Part shown: positions 51,706 through 58,968 of the stretch, piece after piece
Layout of the letters: each line of letters starts with the position of its first letter
Position numbering within the stretch: position 1 is the first letter of the stretch
Notes under the pieces: model-generated
What the model was told of the DNA's origin: nothing
The model's database searches: none
Seen by the model: the letters and a program-made list of their open reading frames with translations, nothing else
Assembly (NCBI GenBank): GCA_004020315.1
Contig: SAQG01000009.1
Location: 110,898 to 174,897, forward strand
Direction: 5' to 3'
Source of the DNA: Mesorhizobium sp.
Lineage (GTDB): Bacteria > Pseudomonadota > Alphaproteobacteria > Rhizobiales > Rhizobiaceae
Length of the DNA: 64,000 bases
Made by a program: the position numbers and the translations under genes

Positions 51706-52131
51706 TCACGCTGCGAGCTGATCCTCGCGGGCTGCCGCGATCATCACACTCGCGAGCAACCCGTAGGCTGCCTCCCAAGCTTCGCGGACCGGCAGCGTAA
51801 AAGCCGTGCCGAGACCGGCCGCCAGCGTTTCGATGAGTGCTTGCCCGACGATAGGGTAATGGCGCTCCTCGACGCCGTAGGTCACGTGACGCTTGGCGAG
51901 CACGCGCACCGTCGGGAGGATGGTGTCGGCACGGTCCAGTCCGTGCACGACGAAGCCCAGGCTCGCCATCAGCTTGGCGCCTTGCTTGGTCATGTCTGTC
52001 ACCGGAAACAGCGCGCGAAGATCCGGGTCGATCGCGAACAGGCGTTCATAGAACAGCGCGGCGGCGGCCACGCGGATCGGGACGACCTCGCGAAAACTGT
52101 CCTCGAGAAGTCTGATCTGGTCGGGTGTCAT
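51706..52131 (-). CDS. Single-domain globin (bacterial hemoglobin)
   Basis: 141-residue globin of the Vgb/flavohemoglobin-head type without reductase domain. Key residues: B10 Tyr29 in ALFYERLF, E7 Gln50 in DMTKQGAKL, and proximal His82 in LAKRHVTYGVEERHYPIVGQALIETL. This set is typical of O2/NO-reactive globins. Start 52131 is set by AGGAG 8 bp upstream; an open frame continues to 52203 without homology. Three 11-bp direct repeats lie about 80 bp upstream (52212-52244). Possible roles: NO detoxification or oxygen supply to neighbouring periplasmic oxidation. Confidence 0.88.
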   Translation of the reverse strand: MTPDQIRLLEDSFREVVPIRVAAAALFYERLFAIDPDLRALFPVTDMTKQGAKLMASLGFVVHGLDRADTILPTVRVLAKRHVTYGVEERHYPIVGQALIETLAAGLGTAFTLPVREAWEAAYGLLASVMIAAAREDQLAA

Positions 52132-52556
52132 CGGCGACGCTCCTGCCTTCCTGGCTCGGGGTGACCATCGCCCCAAAGCGTTTCGCGTGCATGTCGCCTG
52201 CACGTAGATGTGTTTCAGTTGTGTCTCAGTTGGTTTTCAGTTCGCGCTCACTTGTCTTCTCTTCTGTAGAGGCGTCACGTCCTCGATGCTGATGGCGATT
52301 CAATCGCCAGGTCGACCGAATTCATGTAGCTGGAGGTCAGCGTCACCACTCATCAGAATGCTGCGGGTCGACAGCTCTGCCATAGCCTCTGGCGCCCTGC
52401 GGGTGCCCCATGCGCCGGGCTCATCTCGTCGGCCAAGACATGGTCATGGCTGAAAACCCTAGGCGCGCGCGCCAGCTTGGAACTGCATCGGCAGTCGGTC
52501 ATTATATCGGGGAGCCGGCGGCTCCTCCCCTATACCCCCGTTCGGATGGAGAAATC
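52132..52556. other. Divergent region globin / PQQ-type dehydrogenase
   Basis: 425 bp without a confidently functional gene. It contains three direct 11-bp repeats (52212-52244) and, on the minus strand, a stretch with coding-like codon use from about 52413 to 52237 interrupted by one in-frame TGA (52302-52300), perhaps a decayed gene end. Small plus-strand frames here have no homology. The promoters of the globin and dehydrogenase genes must lie here. Confidence 0.45.
52212..52244. repeat. Three 11-bp direct repeats upstream of the globin gene
   Basis: Tandem copies GTTTCAGTTGT, GTCTCAGTTGG and TTTTCAGTTCG, each 11 bp, with the invariant core TCAGTT. The period is one helical turn. Position 81-113 bp upstream of the globin start suggests an activator or repressor array; no regulator is encoded nearby. 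Confidence 0.5.
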
Positions 52557-53681
52557 ATGCTGCGGATATTCATTGCCTCGACTTTTCTTCTTGCCTTCGG
52601 AGCGCCCTCGACCACGCTCGCGCAGGACAGCATCGAAAGCGAAACAGGCCGCATTGCGGTCGAGACCTTTGCCGAAGGGCTCGAGCATCCCTGGGGCGCG
52701 ACCTACCTGCCCGACGGCGCGTTGCTGGTCACCGAGCGTCCGGGGCGCCTGCGGCTCGTCTCGACCGATGGGGCCGTTTCCGATCCGATCGACGGTGTGC
52801 CGGACGTCCTAGCCAGCGGACAGGGCGGCCTGCTGGATGTGGCGCTCGATCCGGACTTTGCCAACAACCGGACGGTTTATCTCTCCTACTCGGAGGAACG
52901 CGGCGGCGGCGCGGCCACCTCCGTCGGCCGTGGGCGTCTGGATAAGAACGGCAGCGCGCTTTCGAACTTCGAAGTGGTCTTCCGGCAGGAACCAGCCGTG
53001 TCCAGCCGGCACCACTACGGCTCCCGCCTGGTATTCGCGCCGGACGGCAAGCTCTTCGTCACGCTCGGCGACCGCGGCAAGGCGCAACAGGCGCAGGACC
53101 CGAACAATCATCTCGGCACGGTCGTCCGCATCAATCCCAATGGTTCTTTGCCTGACGACAATCCCTTCGTCGGCAAGAACGGCGCCGACGAGATATGGTC
53201 CTATGGCCATCGCAATGTGCAAAGTGCGGCGCTCCATCCCGAAACCGGCGTGCTCTGGACGGCGGAAATGGGACCGCTCGGCGGCGATGAGCTGAACATT
53301 CCGGAAGCGGGCAGGAATTATGGCTGGCCCGCGGTCAGCTGGGGCCGGCATTATTCAGGTGAACGCATCCCCGATCCGTCGACTCGGCCGGAGTTTGCCG
53401 ACGCCATCCATAGCTGGACACCCGTCATTTCGCCTTCCGGCATGACCTTCTACACCGGCGACATGTTTGCCGATTGGCGAGGCGACCTCCTGATTGGCGG
53501 CCTATCGGCGGAAGGCATCGTTCGTGTCAGGATCGACGGAAAGCAGGTTACCGGCGAGAAAGTCCTCGCTCTCGGCAGGCGTATCCGAGACGTGGTGCAA
53601 GCTCCCGACGGCGCGGTAATGGCGTTGACCGACGAGCCGGCCGGAAGGATATTGCGACTGTCGCCGGCAGCGTCGCAGTGA
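52557..53681 (+). CDS. PQQ-dependent aldose/sugar dehydrogenase, YliI/Asd-like
   Basis: 374-residue secreted beta-propeller dehydrogenase. Signal peptide MLRIFIASTFLLAFGAPSTTLA is followed by family motifs: VETFAEGLEHPWGATYLPDGALLVTERPGRLRL, GQGGLLDVALDPDF, HHYGSRLVFAPDGKLFVTLGDR, NHLGTVVRINPNGSLPDDNPF, EIWSYGHRNVQSAALHP, LWTAEMGPLGGDELNIPEAGRNYGWP. Length is that of E. coli YliI (371). It would oxidise aldoses in the periplasm and pass electrons to the respiratory chain if PQQ is available. No pqq genes in the window. Start 52557 follows GGAGAAATC. Confidence 0.92.
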   Translation: MLRIFIASTFLLAFGAPSTTLAQDSIESETGRIAVETFAEGLEHPWGATYLPDGALLVTERPGRLRLVSTDGAVSDPIDGVPDVLASGQGGLLDVALDPDFANNRTVYLSYSEERGGGAATSVGRGRLDKNGSALSNFEVVFRQEPAVSSRHHYGSRLVFAPDGKLFVTLGDRGKAQQAQDPNNHLGTVVRINPNGSLPDDNPFVGKNGADEIWSYGHRNVQSAALHPETGVLWTAEMGPLGGDELNIPEAGRNYGWPAVSWGRHYSGERIPDPSTRPEFADAIHSWTPVISPSGMTFYTGDMFADWRGDLLIGGLSAEGIVRVRIDGKQVTGEKVLALGRRIRDVVQAPDGAVMALTDEPAGRILRLSPAASQ

Positions 53682-53768
53682 TCCCAGGCGGCTGAATTTG
53701 TTTGCAGATTGTTGGCAGGACGCTTTTCGCTCTACCCCTCGAAAACCCGCAAAGCCTTGAGAAAATAT

Positions 53769-53844
53769 TGGTGCCGCTTAGGTGACTCGAACACCTGACC
53801 CCATCATTACGAATGATGTGCTCTACCAACTGAGCTAAAGCGGC
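53769..53844 (-). tRNA. tRNA-Thr (anticodon CGT)
   Basis: On the minus strand the sequence folds as a standard 76-nt tRNA with encoded CCA. Acceptor GCCGCTT/AAGCGGC, D-arm with AGTTGGTAGAGC, anticodon stem CATCA/TGATG with 7-base loop TTCGTAA giving anticodon CGT (reads ACG, Thr), and T-arm GGTGTTCGAGTCACC. Discriminator A is at 53772 and CCA at 53769-53771. Isolated single tRNA gene; no integrase beside it. Confidence 0.95.
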
Positions 53845-53876
53845 CCGGGAAGCCGGGGCCTCCAAGATGCGCTGGG

Positions 53877-53904
53877 TGATAGACGCAACCCGCCACAAAT
53901 TCAA
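53877..53904 (-). promoter_or_regulatory. Possible sigma-70 promoter of tRNA-Thr
   Basis: Minus strand: -35-like TTGAAT (53904-53899), 16-bp spacer and -10-like CTATCA (53882-53877), 33 bp upstream of the tRNA 5' end. This resembles the rhizobial CTTGAC-N17-CTATAT consensus. The leader would be about 25 nt. Confidence 0.4.
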
Positions 53905-54111
53905 GATGGGACTTGGCATTTCGTGTGGGCTCATGCCGGGCCTATAAGCGGCCGCCGCCCCGATCCGCCGGCGCGGCATCGGAAAATCGGCGAAAAATGT
54001 TGATTCCTTTAACGAAAACCGCCGAAATCGGCTTCGGATGCATCGCCAAGGCAGAATGCGGCTACTGGCCCGTTGATTGATTGGTCGCCTACGGCTAACG
54101 ATCATGGCAAT

Positions 54112-55368
54112 GTGACCGCACGTGCAGAGGGGTCCCGCTTGGACGCGATCGAAAAAGCGATCCGGAATGCCTTCGAGAAAGGCAATGCCGAAGACCGGGC
54201 GTTTCGCGAGCGGGTCTACCGATCGGCTTTCGCCGCACTTGACCGTGCCCTGCAGGCCAACCCGGGCGTGACGGTGGAAGTCGCCATCAAGCGCCGCAAG
54301 GCGGTGCAGGCCAAGATCACCGAAATCGAATCCGAATTCCTGCCGGCGGTTGCCGGTGTCGGCCCACCGACCGATGATGACGCTACAGCACCGGCTGCTC
54401 CACAGCCGGTCGATAGCGCAAACGAAGCTGATGCCGAACCCGAAGCCCAAGCCGAACCGGATGCCGGCGCAGATGCCGGACCTGCGCCGCCTGACGTCGT
54501 TGTCGACGGGCCAGCGAAGCCCCCTGCATCGGACGCGCCCCCTGTTTCCGACGTGCCGTCTACTTCCGACGCGCCTCGGTCGCGCGTCTTGCCGGTCGTT
54601 CCCGATATCATGCCCGACGCGGTTTTCCCCGGCGTGCCGGAGATCGACATGTCGTCCCCTCCATCGATCGGAGATGGCGACGCTGAGGTGATGCCCGACC
54701 GCGACGACAGGCGGGTGAGAGGCCCCCGCCTGCCTCTCACCGCGATCTTCCTCGGCGTGACGCTGCTTGCGGCTGTCGGCATCGGCCTCTATTTCGCTGC
54801 GCAGACCGGTGTCTTCAAGTCGGCGGCCGAACTCGACACTGCCCCACCGCAGACGACTCCGACGGTGGACGACGATGATTTCACGCCGCAAAGCGACACG
54901 GCCTCGCCGCTGGATGCCGGCGAGGCGGAGCGCAACTGGATCAATGTGTTTTCACCGAGCGACCCGACGCTTGTCAGTGCGCCTTCGGATGCCAAGGCCG
55001 AAGTCATGCAGGACGACAGCGGTTCCTTCCTGCGCATCCGGTCGGGCGCCTCCGGTTCGGCTATCAGCTTCGACGTCGGGCAAGGCGTCCTGGAAAAACT
55101 CGCCGGCAAGCACGCCACGTTCGACATCATCGCCCGCTCCGAGGAAGGCCAGGAGACGCAGATATCCGTCGACTGCAATTTCGGCGAACTCGGCGATTGC
55201 GGCCGCAAGCGCTACGCGGTCGGCCACGAGCGCAACGAATACCTCTTCGACGTGCGGTTTCCCGACAAGCGTCCGGGTGCTGCCGGCACCATCGCCATCA
55301 ATTCCGATTTCGACAAGCAGGGCAAGTCGGTCGACATCTACGAGATCCGCGTTTCGATCGTTCCTTGA
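54112..55368 (+). CDS. Single-pass membrane protein, conserved hypothetical
   Basis: 418-residue protein in three parts. Residues 1 to about 85 are helical and charged (LDAIEKAIRNAFEKGNAEDRAFRERVYRSAFAALDRAL). A long Pro/Ala/Asp-rich disordered stretch runs to about 200. One membrane segment follows at about 206-228 (LPLTAIFLGVTLLAAVGIGLYFAAQTG), then an exported domain to the end. That domain looks like a beta-sandwich (FLRIRSGASGSAISFDVGQGVLEKLAGKHATFDIIAR) with a Cys pair in DCNFGELGDCG. Start uncertain: GTG 54112 chosen; TTG 54073 is also possible. Not recognised further; possibly envelope-related. A terminator-like hairpin follows at 55385-55408. Confidence 0.7.
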   Translation: MTARAEGSRLDAIEKAIRNAFEKGNAEDRAFRERVYRSAFAALDRALQANPGVTVEVAIKRRKAVQAKITEIESEFLPAVAGVGPPTDDDATAPAAPQPVDSANEADAEPEAQAEPDAGADAGPAPPDVVVDGPAKPPASDAPPVSDVPSTSDAPRSRVLPVVPDIMPDAVFPGVPEIDMSSPPSIGDGDAEVMPDRDDRRVRGPRLPLTAIFLGVTLLAAVGIGLYFAAQTGVFKSAAELDTAPPQTTPTVDDDDFTPQSDTASPLDAGEAERNWINVFSPSDPTLVSAPSDAKAEVMQDDSGSFLRIRSGASGSAISFDVGQGVLEKLAGKHATFDIIARSEEGQETQISVDCNFGELGDCGRKRYAVGHERNEYLFDVRFPDKRPGAAGTIAINSDFDKQGKSVDIYEIRVSIVP

Positions 55369-55384
55369 GCCTCAACCCATCGGC

Positions 55385-55408
55385 CCGAAAATCGGAATCG
55401 ATTTTCGG
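55385..55408. terminator. CCGAAAATCG/CGATTTTCGG hairpin
   Basis: Ten-bp perfect stem with a 4-base loop, 16 bp after the stop of the membrane protein gene and followed by AAAAAG. Recurrent hairpin type in Mesorhizobium intergenic repeats as I recall. May terminate or protect the plus-strand message. Confidence 0.5.
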
Positions 55409-55427
55409 AAAAAGCACGATGCGTACA

Positions 55428-55480
55428 TCCAAAAGTGTTAGAGCGTACCTTGTGCTCCAATGGAGGCACGTCGCTCTAAC
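55428..55480. repeat. CCAAAAGTGTTAGAGCG repeat at the ligase gene end
   Basis: Outer arms GTTAGAGCG (55437-55445) and CGCTCTAAC (55472-55480), inner partial stem. It overlaps the 3' end of the DNA ligase gene and supplies its TAG stop (minus strand, 55478-55476). A sister copy at 58914-58968 does the same for the reductase gene. Confidence 0.75.
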
Positions 55481-57077
55481 GGTCAAGCAGCGCCTGCAGC
55501 GTCTCGATGCGGTCGGCTTCCGCCGCCGGCTTGTCCCAGCGCAGCCGTGAAATGCGCGGGAAGCGCATGGCGACGCCGGATTTGTGCCGTGTCGAGCGGT
55601 TGAGCCCTTCGAACGCCACCTCCAGCACGAGGCCTTGTCTCCGGTCGGCCCGCACCGAACGGACCGGGCCGAAACGCTCAATCGTGTTGTCACGGACATA
55701 TTTGTCGATCTGCCTCAGTTCCTCGTCGGTGAAGCCGAAATAGGCTTTCCCCACCGGCACCAGTTCCTCCGACCCTTCCGGACCGGACCAGACGCCGAAC
55801 GTGTAATCGGAATAAAAACTCGAACGCTTGCCGTGGCCGCGCTGGGCATACATCAGCACGGCGTCGACCGTGTGCGGATCGCGTTTCCATTTGAACCATG
55901 GGCCTTTCGGCCGGCCGGTGAGATAGGGCGAATCCCAGCGCTTCAGCATCACGCCTTCGATTACGGGGTGCAGCGGCTTGCGGCGCAATTCCTCCAGCGC
56001 CTGCCAGTCGGTGAATTCGACCAGCGGCGAAAGGTCGAAGCGGCTCGGGTCGAGGCTCTGCACGAAGGCTTCGAGGCGGCTGCGCCGCTCGCGGAAGGAG
56101 AGCGGCCGCAAGTCCTCGGCGCCGATCTGAAGCACGTCGTAGCAGCGCATGAACGCCGGGTATTGCTGTTGTATCTTCGGCGTAACGCTCTTGCGGTTCA
56201 GCCGTTGCTGCAGGTCCGAGAACGTGCCGGTCGCCTGCCGGGGATCGCCGACCAGAAGCTCGCCGTCGAGGGCCGCGGAAAAATCCATCGCCTCTGCGAG
56301 GTCCGGAAAAGCCCCGGAAACATCGTCGCCGGTGCGCGAATAGAGCCGGCGAATGCCGCCTTCCGACACCGCCTGGACGCGGATGCCGTCCCATTTCCAC
56401 TCGGCGGCGTAGTCGGCCGGGTCGAGCTTTTCGAGATCGCCGTCGCCGATCGGGTTCGACAGCATCACCGGCCGGAACAGCGCCAGCGCCGTCTTTTTGG
56501 GTTTTTCTGCCTTGCCTTCCAGCCAGGCGAACAGCTCGGCATAGGGCGGCGTCAGCCCATGCCAGAGTTCTTCGATTTCGGCTATGTCGACCTTGCCGAG
56601 ATCGGCCAGCGCCTGCTTTGCCAGCCGCGCCGAGACCCCGATACGCAGGCCGCCGGTGACCAGCTTTATGATGGCGAAGCGCGCCGAGATGCTGGCGCTG
56701 TCGAGCAGTCTGGCCAGCACCTTCGGCCCGTCGGACCGGCTCGCCGCCTGCAATTTCGCGACGACCTCGGCGAGCGTCGGCTCATGGTTGGCGATATCCG
56801 CCGGCGATTGCGGCCAGACCAGCGACACGGTCTCGGCCAGGTCGCCGACATAGTCGTAGGAATAGCCGAACAGCACCGGGTCCATGCGCTCCATGACCAG
56901 CATGCGCAGCATCGCCGGCTTGACCGCCGCGATGGTGAGGTCGCCGGTGATGGCAGCCAGCGCCAGACCGCGATCCGGATCCTCGACGCTGCGGAAATAA
57001 TCGGTCAGCAGCGTCAGCTTGCCGTTGCGCGACGGCGTCAGGACGAGGCGGTCGAGGAGTTCGGCGAAGCGGTTCAT
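55476..57077 (-). CDS. ATP-dependent DNA ligase (cluster type with partner exonuclease)
   Basis: 533-residue ATP-dependent ligase. Residues 1 to about 200 form a DNA-binding helical domain. The adenylation domain has motif I AEWKWDGIRVQ with catalytic Lys228, then RLYSRTGDDVSGAFPD, DGELLV, EGVMLKRWDSPYLTGRPKGPWFKWKRDP (motifs IV-V), and an OB domain with VRADRRQGLVLEVAFEGLNRSTRHKSGVAMRFPRI. It is the ligase of bacterial Lhr-helicase/exonuclease/ligase/phosphoesterase repair clusters; here only the exonuclease is nearby. Start 57077 follows the family N-terminus (MNRFAELLDRL). The stop lies inside a repeat. A MITE-like element separates it from the exonuclease gene. Confidence 0.92.
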   Translation of the reverse strand: MNRFAELLDRLVLTPSRNGKLTLLTDYFRSVEDPDRGLALAAITGDLTIAAVKPAMLRMLVMERMDPVLFGYSYDYVGDLAETVSLVWPQSPADIANHEPTLAEVVAKLQAASRSDGPKVLARLLDSASISARFAIIKLVTGGLRIGVSARLAKQALADLGKVDIAEIEELWHGLTPPYAELFAWLEGKAEKPKKTALALFRPVMLSNPIGDGDLEKLDPADYAAEWKWDGIRVQAVSEGGIRRLYSRTGDDVSGAFPDLAEAMDFSAALDGELLVGDPRQATGTFSDLQQRLNRKSVTPKIQQQYPAFMRCYDVLQIGAEDLRPLSFRERRSRLEAFVQSLDPSRFDLSPLVEFTDWQALEELRRKPLHPVIEGVMLKRWDSPYLTGRPKGPWFKWKRDPHTVDAVLMYAQRGHGKRSSFYSDYTFGVWSGPEGSEELVPVGKAYFGFTDEELRQIDKYVRDNTIERFGPVRSVRADRRQGLVLEVAFEGLNRSTRHKSGVAMRFPRISRLRWDKPAAEADRIETLQALLDR

Positions 57078-57116
57078 GAGGAGAACCGCGTCAGTCGGCC
57101 AACGTTGCGTTCTGTC

Positions 57117-57276
57117 GCGCCCCCCTCTGTCCTGCCGGACATCTCCCCCACTTGGGGGGAGATCGGATGGCATCGCCGGTTTCGCCAACCATCGACGTTG
57201 CAGAATGAGCGCGGGCGAAGAAGCTGCCAATCTCCCCCCAAGTGGGGGAGATGGCCGGCAGGCCAGAGGGGGGCGC
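57117..57276. repeat. 160-bp MITE-like element with 47-bp terminal inverted repeats
   Basis: Left arm 57117-57163 and right arm 57230-57276 are inverted copies with two mismatches in 47 bp; each arm itself contains a CTCCCCCACTTGGGGGGAG hairpin. The 66-bp middle is non-coding. It fills most of the gap between exonuclease and ligase genes. The part CCTGCCGGACATCTCCCC recurs in shorter form at 63886-63945. No flanking target duplication is evident. Confidence 0.85.
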
Positions 57277-57306
57277 CGTAGAGCGCTACATCGGCAGTGA
57301 GCACCA

Positions 57307-58317
57307 TCAATCGCCCTCGTCCTCGTAGCCGACGAGATGCAGCGGCCGCGCAGTGATGCCTTCGAGTTCGCACCAGCGCACCAGGGCCTCCTCGCGGCCA
57401 TGCGTCACCCAGATTTCCTCGGCGCCCGTCTCCCTGATCGTGGCGGTCAGTTCGTCCCAGTCGGCGTGGTCGGAAATGATCAGCGGCAGCTCGACGCCGC
57501 CCTGCTTGGCGCGCTGGCGGATGCGCATCCAGCCGGACGCAAAGCACGAGATCGGATCGGGAAAGCGCCGCGCCCAGCGGTCGGCAAAGGCCGAAGGTGG
57601 GCCGACCACGATGGCGCCGGCGAAATCGTCCTTGCCACCGCTTTCGACAGTCGCCGGCTCCAGCGTGCCGAGGTCGATGCCCTGGTGCTGATAGTAATCG
57701 CTGAGCTTGGCCAGCGCGCCGTGGATGTAGATCGGCTTGTCGTAGCCGGCGTCGCGCAGCAAACGCATGACGCGCTGCGCCTTGCCGAGCGCATAGGCGC
57801 CGACCAGATGCGCGCGTTCGGGAAACTGCGCCGTCGATTTCAGCAGTCGGGCGATCTCTTCGGTATCGGGCGGATGACGGAACACCGGCAGGCCGAAGGT
57901 CGCCTCGGTGATGAACACGTCGCATTTGACGGGTTCGAACGGCTCGCAAGTCGCGTCCCTCTGGCGCTTGTAGTCGCCCGAAGCGACGATGCATGAGCCC
58001 TGATGCACGACCTCGATCTGCGCCGAGCCCAGCACATGCCCGGCCGGATGGAAGGTTACGGTGACGCCGTTCAGCGCAATCGCCTCGCCAAGTGCTGCCG
58101 CTTGCGTCGTCCCGGCAAAGCCCTCGCCGTAGCGCAGTCCCATGATGTCAAGCGTCTGTTGTGTGGCCAGCACCGAGCGGTGGCCGGAACGGGCATGGTC
58201 AGAATGGCCGTGCGTGATCAGCGCCCGATCGACCGGCCGCACCGGGTCGATGAAGAAATCGCCGGGTGGGCAATAGAGGCCCTCGGGCCGGGGATGAAGC
58301 AGGTCGCTGGCGCGCAT
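57307..58317 (-). CDS. Ligase-associated exonuclease (SNM1/MBL fold)
   Basis: 336-residue metallo-beta-lactamase-fold nuclease. The metal motif is THGHSDHARSGH (His36, His38, Asp40, His41), then FHPAGHVLGSAQIEV, SGDYKRQRDATCEPFEPVKCDVFITEATFGLPVF and IISDHADWDELTATI. These match the DNA-damage-response exonuclease that accompanies ATP-dependent ligases. Start 58317 (MRASDLLHPRPEGLYCPPGD) is the family N-terminus. It is upstream of the ligase on the same strand but 229 bp away because of the repeat element, in place of the usual overlap. Confidence 0.92.
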   Translation of the reverse strand: MRASDLLHPRPEGLYCPPGDFFIDPVRPVDRALITHGHSDHARSGHRSVLATQQTLDIMGLRYGEGFAGTTQAAALGEAIALNGVTVTFHPAGHVLGSAQIEVVHQGSCIVASGDYKRQRDATCEPFEPVKCDVFITEATFGLPVFRHPPDTEEIARLLKSTAQFPERAHLVGAYALGKAQRVMRLLRDAGYDKPIYIHGALAKLSDYYQHQGIDLGTLEPATVESGGKDDFAGAIVVGPPSAFADRWARRFPDPISCFASGWMRIRQRAKQGGVELPLIISDHADWDELTATIRETGAEEIWVTHGREEALVRWCELEGITARPLHLVGYEDEGD

Positions 58318-58532
58318 GGCTCCAAGATAGTTGCTAATTCCGGCGCGGGAAGCCTGTTGCAAGTGACTGCTGACTCGGCATACAGGCAACTGCCGGCGGG
58401 ACCTCCATCTTGAAACCGCATCAGGCCTCGTCCGGCGACCCTTTCGTTCACCTGCGCCACACGTGGCGGCGGCTGCGAAAAAGTCCGATTTGCATGCCCG
58501 GAAGGGCAGGACACCGACACGGAGGATGTTGC

Positions 58533-58892
58533 ATGCGCTGGAACTTGGTGGTCTTGGCATCTTGCCTGGCAATGGCCGGTTGCGCCGGCACCTCGATCGC
58601 CGAGCGACAGGACGCGACCGTCCAGTCCTCGCTGCAATATGATAGCGTGCCTTGCAATCAATTGCTGGCGCAACGAAACCGGCTGGCGCAGCAATACCGC
58701 CTTCCGCAGAATGCCAAGCCGTCCTTCTCCGATCCCGGGGTGGGCCTCGGCCCGTTCACGCCCGACACCCGTTCCAAGGCCCAGCGCGACATCGAACAGG
58801 CAAGCGGCCGGATCGACGCCATGAACCGGTCGATCGCCCGCCGCGAATGTGGCAAGCCGGCCAAGCAGACCAGACTCGGCCTGCCAGGCTAG
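58533..58892 (+). CDS. Small predicted lipoprotein
   Basis: 119-residue lipoprotein with signal MRWNLVVLASCLAMAGC (lipobox LAMAGC, Cys17). The mature part carries SSLQYDSVPCNQLLAQRNRLAQQYRLPQNAKPSFSD and PFTPDTRSKAQRDIEQASGRIDAMNRSIARREC, a helical region of the type seen in small rhizobial lipoproteins. GGAGG precedes the ATG at 58533. It stands between the exonuclease (divergent) and the reductase (convergent). Function unknown. Confidence 0.7.
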   Translation: MRWNLVVLASCLAMAGCAGTSIAERQDATVQSSLQYDSVPCNQLLAQRNRLAQQYRLPQNAKPSFSDPGVGLGPFTPDTRSKAQRDIEQASGRIDAMNRSIARRECGKPAKQTRLGLPG

Positions 58893-58913
58893 CGCATGAC
58901 CCATCATGCGCCG

Positions 58914-58968
58914 ATTCAAAAGTGTTAGAGCGTCCTTTGCGCGTCCAATTGGACGCGCGGCGCTCTAA
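58914..58968. repeat. TCAAAAGTGTTAGAGCG repeat with perfect inner palindrome
   Basis: Outer arms TTAGAGCG (58925-58932) and CGCTCTAA (58961-58968) enclose a perfect 20-bp palindrome at 58939-58958. Homologous to 55428-55480 in the first 20 bases and in the outer arms. It supplies the TAG stop of the reductase gene (minus strand, 58967-58965). Confidence 0.8.

Larger units (their letters stand above)
53682..54111. other. Intergenic region holding tRNA-Thr
   Basis: 430 bp between the PQQ-type dehydrogenase and the next plus-strand gene. Apart from the tRNA gene and its likely promoter I see no coding capacity; the long minus-strand frame through here is a shadow. Confidence 0.5.

Noticed and set aside
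53769..53844. tRNA-Thr as attachment site of an integrated element
   Set aside because: No integrase, no duplicated 3' tRNA fragment and no compositional change on either side.
53548..54891. 447-codon minus-strand frame across the tRNA gene and the membrane-protein gene
   Set aside because: It runs through a clear tRNA gene and has the composition of an antisense frame.
57117..57276. CRISPR array or insertion sequence
   Set aside because: Only one inverted pair, no spacers of equal length and no transposase; better described as a MITE-like repeat.
55584..57281. 565-codon plus-strand frame opposite the DNA ligase
   Set aside because: Shadow of the ligase and of the MITE-like element; codon pattern fits the minus strand.
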